The translations under genes were made by a program, and so were the position numbers. The notes beneath the pieces were generated by a model. The model saw only the letters and a list, made by a program, of their open reading frames with translations. It was not told the DNA's origin and did no database searches. DNA of 64,000 bases from Misgurnus anguillicaudatus. Its lineage: Eukaryota; Chordata; Actinopteri; Cypriniformes; Cobitidae. This document shows, in pieces, positions 58,276 to 64,000 of this stretch. Each line of letters starts with the position of its first letter. Position 1 is the first letter of the stretch. The DNA is taken from contig NC_073352.2 of NCBI RefSeq assembly GCF_027580225.2, positions 36,519,501 through 36,583,500 of the forward strand, in the 5' to 3' direction.

Positions 58276-61200
58276 ACCGGAGATACTTCCGGTCGAAAAT
58301 CCGAATTTCGTTACAGCGCCGCTCCGGCGCCTCGGGCCCGGGTCCTTCGACCTTCGGGTCGGTCGGTCCGCCGGAGGGGCCCTTTCGAACGAGCCCACCC
58401 GCGAGTATCTGGCCCTTTCCGCAGCGGAGATACGGGGTGCCGTCTCCGGATTTTCCCACGGCCGCTGCTCGGGCGCCTTAAGTCCCAGGACGTCGCCCTC
58501 GGGGTCGGTCGCTCTACCCGAGGGGACCTTTCGAACGAGCCCGCCCTCGACCCTCCGACCCTTTCCGCGGCCGAGATACGGCGGTTCGAAAAAAAAAAAC
58601 GCTCGTCGGGAGTTCGCTTGCCCGTAGCGTCCGCTGCGTTCGTCCGCCGGAGGCTTGACCGGTCTCGTTCGAAAGGTCTTTCCCGGGGCTTTCCGGCGAC
58701 GCCGGCCCCGAGTCCGTGCGACCCCGTGGACCGGAGATACTTCCGGTCGAATATCCGAATTTCGTTACCGCGCCGCTCCGGCGCCTCGGGCCCGGGGCCT
58801 TCGACCTTCGGGTCGATCGGTCCGCCGGAGGGGCCCTTTCGAACGAGCCCACCCGCGAGTATCTGGCCCTTTCCTCGGCGGAGATACGGGGGGCCGTCTC
58901 CGGATTTTCCCACGGCCGCTGCTCGGGCGCCTTAAGTCCGAGGACGTCGCCCTCGGGGTCGGTCGCTCTACCCGAGGGGACCTTTCGGACGAGCCCGCCC
59001 TCGACCCTCCGACCCTTTCCGCGGACGAGATACGGCGGATCGAAAAAAAAAACGCTGGTCCGGAGTTCGCACGCCCGTAGCGTCCGCTGCGTTTGTCCGC
59101 CGGAGGCGCGGCCGGTCTCGTTCGAAAGGTCTTTCCCGGGGCTTTCCGGCGACGCCGGGCCCGAGTCCGTGCGACCCCGGGGACCGGAGATACTTCCGGT
59201 CGAATATCCGAATTTCGTTACCGCGCCGCTCCGGCGCCTCGGGCCCGGTGCCTTCGACCTTCGGGTCGATTGGTCCGCCGGATGGGCCCTTTCGAACGAG
59301 CCCACCCGCGAGTATCTGGCCCTTTCCGCGGCGGAGATACGTGGGGCCGTCTCCGGATTTTCCCACGGCCGCTGCTCGGGCGCCTTAAGTCCGAGGACGT
59401 CGCCCTCGGGGTCAGTCGCTCTACCCGAGGGGACCTTTCGAACGAGCCCGCCCTCGACCCTCCGACCCTTTCCGCGGCCGAGATACGGCGATCGAAAAAA
59501 AAAAACGCTGGTCCGGAGTTCGCGCGCCCGTAGCGTCCGCTGCGTTCGTCCGCCGGAGGCGCGGCCGGTCTCGTTCGAAAGGTCTTTCCCGGGGCTTTCC
59601 GGCGACGCCGGCCCCGAGTCCGTGCGACCCCGTGGACCGGAGATACTTCCGGTCGAATATCCGAATTTCGTTACCGCGCCGCTCCGGCGCCTCGGGTCCG
59701 GGGCCTTCGACCTTCGGGTCGATTGGTCCGCCGGAGGGGCCCTTTCGAACGAGCCCACCCTCGAGTATCTGGCCTTTTCCGCGGCGGAGATACGGGGGGC
59801 CGTCTCCGGATTTTCCCACGGCCGCTGCTCGGGCGCCTTAAGTCCGAGGACGTCGCCCTCGGGGTCGGTCGCTCTACCCGAGGGGACCTTTCGAACGAGC
59901 CCGCCCTCGACCCTCCGACCCTTTCCGCGGTCGAGATACGGCGGATCGAAAAAAAAAACGCTGGTCCGGAGTTCGCGCGCCCGTAGCGTCCGCTGCGTTC
60001 GTCCGCCGGAGGCGCGGCCGGTCTCGTTCGAAAGGTCTTTCCAGGGGCTTTCCGGCGACGCCGGCCCCGAGTCCGTGCGACCCCGTGGACCGGAGATACT
60101 TCCGGTCGAATATCCGAATTTCGTTACCGCGCCGCTCCGGCGCCTCGGGTCCGGGGCATTCGAACTTCGGGTCGATTGGTCCGCCGGAGGGGCCCTTTCG
60201 AACGAGCCCACCCGCGAGTATCTGGCCCTTTCCGCGGCGGAGATACGGGGGGCCGTCACCGGATTTTCCCACGGCCGCTGCTCGGGCGCCTTAAGTCCGA
60301 GGACGTCGCCCTCGGGGTCGGTCGCTCTACCCGAGGGGACCTTTCGAACGAGCCCGCCCTCGACCCTCCGACCCTTTCCGCGGCCGAGATACGGCGGATC
60401 GAAAAAAAAAAACGCTGGTCCGGAGTTCGCGCGCCCGTAGCGTCCGCTGCGTTCGTCCGCTGGAGGCGCGGCCGGTCTCGTTCGAAAGGTCTTTCCCGGG
60501 GCTTTTCGGCGACGCCGGCCCCGAGTCCGTGCGACCCCGGGGACCGGAGATACTTTCGGTCGAATATCCGAATTTCGTTACCGCGCCGCTCCGGCGCCTC
60601 GGGTCCGGGGCCTTCGAACTTTGGGTCGATTGGTCCGCCGGAGGGGCCCTTTCGAACGAGCCCACCCGCGAGTATCTGGCTCTTTCCGCGCCCGAGATAC
60701 GGGGGGCCGTCACTGGATTTTCCCACGGCCGCTGCTCGGGCGCCTTAAGTCCGAGGACGTCGCCCTCGGGGTCGGTCGCTCTACCCGAGGGGACCTTTCG
60801 AACGAGCCCGCCCTCGACCCTCCGACCCTTTCCGCGGCCGAGATACGGCGGATCGAAAAAAAAAAAACGCTGGTCCGGAGTTCGCGCGCTCGTAGCGTCC
60901 GCTGCGTTCGTCCGCCGGAGGCGCGGCCGGTCTCGTTCGAAAGGTCTTTCCCGGGGCTTTTCGGCGACGCCGGCCCCGAGTCCGTGCGACCCCGTGGACC
61001 GGAGATACTTCCGGTCGAATATCCGAATTTCGTTACCGCGCCGCTCCGGCGCCTCGGGTCCGGGGCCTTCGAACTTCGGGTCGATTGGTCCGCCGGAGGG
61101 GCCCTTTCGAACGAGCCCACCCGCGAGTATCTGGCCCTTTCCGCGGCGGAGATACGGGGGGCCGTCACCGGATATTCCCACGGCCGCTGCTCGGGCGCCT

Positions 61201-61935
61201 TAAGTCCGAGGACGTCGCCCTCGGGGTCGGTCGCTCTACCCGAGGGGACCTTTCGAACGAGCCCGCCCTCGACCCTCCGACCCTTTCCGCGGCCGAGATA
61301 CGGCGGATCGAAAAAAAAAAACGCTGGTCCGGAGTTCGCGCGCCCGTAGCGTCCCCTGCATTCGTCCGCTGGAGGCGCGGCCGGTCTCGTTCGAAAGGTC
61401 TTGCCCGGGGCTTTTCGGCGACGCCGGCCCCGAGTCCGTGCGACCCCGGGGACCGGAGATACTTCCGGTCGAATTTAGGAAAACTTCGAACGGCCGTATC
61501 TCGGGCGCCTCGGGCCCGGGGCCTTCGAACTTCGGGTCGGTCGGTCCGCCGGAGGGGCCCTTTCGAACGAGCCCACCCGGGAGTATCTGGCCCCTTCCGC
61601 AGCGGAGATACGGGGGGCCGTCTCCGGATTTTCCCACTGCCGCTGCTCGGGCGCCTTAAGTCCGAGGACGTCGCCCTCGAGGTCGGTCGCTCTACCCGAG
61701 GAGACCTTTCGAACGAGCCCGCCCTCGACCCTCCGACCCTTTTCGCGGCCGAGATACGGCGGTTCGAAAAAAAAAAAAACGCTCGTCCGGAGTTCGCGCG
61801 CCCGTAGCGTCCGCTGCGTTCGTCCGCCGGAGGCGCGGCCGGTCTCGTTCGAAAGGTCTCTCTCGGGGCTTTCAGGGGACGCCAGCCTCGGGTCCGTGCG
61901 ACCCCGGGGGCCGGAGATACGGACTTCCACCGCTG
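58276..61935 (+). repeat. A block 18: eight 454-bp monomers (copy of block 17)
   Basis: The order of all marked variant monomers is the same as in block 17. The disrupted ETS cores of block 17 near 54,262 and 55,168 are intact here (ACTTCCGG near 58,740 and 59,646), so those changes arose after duplication. ACTTTCGG near 60,553 is shared with 56,072. GCGGTCGAGATAC near 59,929 is private. The longest open frames of the window fall in this block but are not genes. Confidence 0.9.
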
Positions 61936-62722
61936 CACCTTTAAACGGCCGTAGCTCGGGCGCCTTAGGACCGAGACCTTAGCCCTTTGGGTCCCTCATC
62001 CACCAGGAGGGGCCCTTTCCAACGACCCCACCCCCGTCTCCGTACCCCCTTCCCCGGCCGAGATACGACCCCGGGAACATCGCCCCGTCAACCCGACCAC
62101 CGTGCACCCGAGGCCGGCTTTGGACCCCGCGACGGACACCCTGGAGCTCGTACCCGGCGCACCGTTCGGTCCCTGCCATCCCACTCTTAAGCACTCCCCC
62201 ACCGGACTAAGCCCCATCCTCCCGGCCCTTCTGGAGAACCAAACAGTTGGTCAACCCCAAAATTTCTCCAACCGTTGGTCAACCCGAAAGATTTTCCAGC
62301 AGTTGGTCAACCCCAATCGACTTAGGTTTTGGAGCGTTCGCGTTTCCAGCAGTTGGTCAACCTCAATCGACTTAGGTTTTGGAGCGTTCGCGTTTCCAGC
62401 AGTTGGTCAACCTCAATTGACTTAGGTTTTGGAGCGTTCGAGTTTCCAGCAGTTGGTCAACCTCAATCGACTTAGGTTTTGGAGTGTTCGCGTTTCCAGC
62501 AGTTGGTCAACCTCAATCGACTTAGGCTCTGGAGCTTTCACTTCTCCAGCAGTTGGTCAACCCCATCGACTTAGGTTCTGGAGCTTTCGCCTCTCCGACA
62601 GTTGGTCAACCCCGATCGACTTAGCTATATACCTGATGGCACCTGTTCGCCCTACCGTCCCCCGCGAAGGGGGAACCCGCCGGGTCCGCGGCCGGGAGGG
62701 TGCGCCTCGGTCGGCCCGGGGG
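61936..62722 (+). repeat. C-B-P cassette 19 (rearranged)
   Basis: C is 61,936-62,243 and is unusually diverged: CCTTAGGACC for CCTTAAGACC, CATCCACCAGG, ACCCCCGTC and CCGTTCGG. B is 62,244-62,624 (381 bp, not one of the usual lengths) and lacks the CTCCTGCCATAGAC and CCCAACGAC units. P is 62,625-62,722, followed by ACTTCCGTTCG, a broken ETS core. Confidence 0.85.
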
Positions 62723-62866
62723 ACCGGAGATACTTCCGTTCGAAAATCCGAATTTCGTTACAGCGCCGCTCCGGCGCCTCGGGCCCGGGTCCTTCGACCT
62801 TCGGGTCGGTCGGTCCGCCGGAGGGGCCCTTTCGAACGAGCCCACCCGCGAGTATCTGGCCCTTTC
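62723..62866 (+). repeat. Truncated A monomer (144 bp)
   Basis: Only the first 144 bp of a 'first'-type monomer is present, cut at GTATCTGGCCCTTTC where the 508-bp duplication begins again in B. Confidence 0.9.
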
Positions 62867-63230
62867 AACCTCAATCGACTTAGGTTTTGGAGCGTTCGCG
62901 TTTTCAGCAGTTGGTCAACCTCAATCGACTTAGGTTTTGTAGCGTTCGAGTTTCCAGCAGTTGGTCAACCTCAATCGACTTAGGTTTTGGAGTGTTCGCG
63001 TTTCCAGCAGTTGGTCAACCTCAATCGACTTAGGCTCTGGAGCTTTCACTTCTCCAGCAGTTGGTCAACCCCATCGACTTAGGTTCTGGAGCTTTCGCCT
63101 CTCAGACAGTTGGTCAACCCCGATCGACTTAGCTATATACCTGATGGCACCTGTTCGCCCTACCGTCCCCCGCGAAGGGGGAACCCGCCGGGTCCGCGGC
63201 CGGGAGGGTGCGCCTCGGTCGGCCCGGGGG
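62867..63230 (+). repeat. B-P unit 20 (no C segment)
   Basis: B is 62,867-63,132 (five complete palindrome sites plus a partial one) and P is 63,133-63,230. This is the twentieth and last P. It is the only one not preceded by its own C, because it came from the 508-bp duplication. Confidence 0.9.
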
Positions 63231-63927
63231 ACCGGAGATACTTCCGGTCGAAAATCCGAATTTCGTTACAGCGCCGCTCCGGCGCCTCGGGCCCGGGTCC
63301 TTCGACCTTCGGGTCGTTCGGTCCACCGGAGGGGCCCTTTCGAACGAGCCCACCCGCGAGTATCTGGCCCCTTTCCGCAGCGGAGATACGGGGTGCCGTC
63401 TCCGGATTTTCCCACGGCCGCTGCTCGGGCGCCTTAAGTCCCAGGACGTCGCCCTCGGGGTCGCTCGCTCTACCCGAGGGGACCTTTCGAACGAGCCCGC
63501 CCTCGACCCTCCGACCCTTTCCTCGGCCGAGATACGGCGGTTCGAAAAAAAAAAAACGCTCGTCCGGAGTTTGCTCGCCCGTAGCGTCTGCTGCGTTCGT
63601 CTGCCGGAGGCGTGACCGGTCTCGTTCGAAAGGTCTTTCCCGGGGCTTTCCGGCGACGCCGGCCCCGAGTCCGTGCGACCCCGTGGACCGGAGATACTTC
63701 CGGTCGAATATCCGAATTTCCTTATCGCGCCGCCTCGGGCCCGGGGCCTTCGACCTTCGGGTCGATTGGTCCGCCGGAGGGGCCCTTTCGAACGAGCCCA
63801 CCCGCGAGTATCTGGCCCTTTCCGCGGCGGAGATACGGGGGGCCGTCTCCGGATTTTCCCACGGCCGCTGCTCGGGCGCCTTAAGTCCGAGGACGTCGCC
63901 CTCGGGGTCGGTCGTTCTACCCGAGGG
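63231..63927 (+). repeat. Terminal A block, about 1.5 monomers, ending the array
   Basis: It opens with a 'first'-type monomer. The second monomer is shortened: CTTATCGCGCCGCCTCGGG near 63,721 lacks the CTCCGGCG of TTACCGCGCCGCTCCGGCGCC. Edge copies carry more private changes (GGGTCGTTCGGTCCACC, TTTCCTCGGCC, GCGTCTGCTGC) than internal ones, as expected where homogenisation is weaker. Array similarity stops at CTACCCGAGGG (63,927). Confidence 0.9.
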
Positions 63928-64000
63928 TATGGCGAGTGATTGCTGCCAATTCAAAGCCTAACCTGGAGAAGGATAAGGAGCAGCCTAACCTTCCGTCGCC
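63928..64000. other. Non-array flank at right window edge
   Basis: The 73 bases after GAGGG are unrelated to A, B, C or P and have lower CpG density. AGCCTAACCT occurs at about 63,955 and CAGCCTAACCTT again near 63,982. Too little is visible to say whether this is unique chromosomal sequence, another repeat family or a third insertion. Confidence 0.6.

Larger units (their letters stand above)
62359..63374 (+). repeat. Exact 508-bp tandem duplication at the array edge
   Basis: Bases 62,359-62,866 and 62,867-63,374 are tandem copies, each spanning part of B, all of P and the start of an A monomer. At the junction GGCCCTTTC of A runs into AACCTCAATCGAC of B (62,866/62,867), so the exchange joined unrelated repeat types with at most 2-3 bp in common. 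Differences between copies include GTTTTCAGCAG near 62,900 and TTTTGTAGCG near 62,936. Confidence 0.85.
1..63927. repeat. GC-rich higher-order satellite array (whole array)
   Basis: The region is built from one cassette order, A(n)-C-B-P, repeated through the window and broken only by the mobile elements listed separately. A is 2 to 8 copies of a 454-bp monomer, C is 308 bp, B is 9 to 11 repeats of about 50 bp, and P is 98 bp. Spacing between consecutive C copies varies from 1,755 to 4,483 bp, explained by whole monomers and whole 50-bp repeats. The array is cut by the left window edge, so its true length exceeds 63.9 kb. All stretches over 300 bp without genes are this array or its insertions. 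It could be a macrosatellite or a ribosomal-type intergenic spacer; no rRNA sequence is visible to settle this. Confidence 0.95.

Noticed and set aside
58514..60440. Very long open frames on both strands (about 581 codons on -, 574 codons on +) and many of 200-450 codons elsewhere
   Set aside because: They overlap on opposite strands and in several frames, arise because CpG-rich repeats lack TA-containing stops, use non-ATG starts, and repeat the 454-bp monomer whose length is not a multiple of three. Poly-A length changes move the frame between copies. No domain is recognisable.
1..63927. CENP-B box in the satellite
   Set aside because: I looked for the core pattern TTCG-N4-A-N2-CGGG in both orientations of the A, B, C and P consensus. 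TTCGAAC and TTCGGGTC strings occur, but none with the required spacing.
1..64000. rRNA genes (18S, 5.8S, 28S or 5S)
   Set aside because: No conserved rRNA core string was recognised on either strand. The rDNA-spacer idea is kept only as a hypothesis from layout.

Overview
This window is eukaryotic satellite DNA. I find no credible protein-coding gene and no rRNA or tRNA gene. About 57 kb of the 64 kb is one very GC- and CpG-rich tandem array with nested periodicities. It runs off the left edge and stops at about 63,927. A teleost fish, probably a cyprinid or close relative, is the best guess. The main clue is the 377-bp retroposed insertion at 38,227, whose 3' end (GCTGCTTTGAAACAA, then AAAGCGCTATATAAATAAA, then an ATTGA pentamer tail) looks like fish non-LTR retroposon tails. 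That assignment is from memory and needs a search.

The array repeats one cassette order on the + strand: A(n) - C - B - P. A is a run of 454-bp monomers, each with one poly-A tract of about 9-14 bases and three diverged subunits of about 150 bp marked by GAGATAC. C is a 308-bp diverged relative of A. B is a run of 50-bp repeats, each with the near-palindrome GTTGGTCAACC. P is a 98-bp segment opening with CTATATACC and holding a short hairpin. There are 19 C copies and 20 P copies. Between them the A blocks hold whole numbers of monomers: 4, 6, 6, 4, 2, 3, 4, 6, 4, 4, 3, 5, 6, 4, 3, 3, 8 and 8. Most B blocks come in steps of 50 bp (about 415, 465 or 515). This looks like a higher-order satellite, or like the repeated spacer-promoter and enhancer layout of a vertebrate rDNA intergenic spacer. 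The sequence alone does not decide between them.

Larger duplications lie on top of this. A block of about 20 kb starting near 1.4 kb is repeated at an offset of 19,793 bp; its second copy has lost about 5.4 kb in two steps. Tandem duplications of about 3.62 kb (9.2-16.5 kb), 2.25 kb (48-52.5 kb), 4.48 kb (53-62 kb) and exactly 508 bp (62,359-63,374) are also visible.

Two kinds of mobile element interrupt the array. A 2,998-bp element with TGTCACA...TGTGACA ends, a 4-bp target duplication and eight internal 140-bp repeats sits at 2,116-5,113 and again at 21,909-24,906. It is best read as one solo-LTR-like insertion copied by the 20-kb duplication. The 377-bp retroposon at 38,227-38,603 has a 6-bp target duplication, and its empty site survives in a sister repeat at 44,539. 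The last 73 bases (63,928-64,000) are unrelated to the array and mark its right edge.
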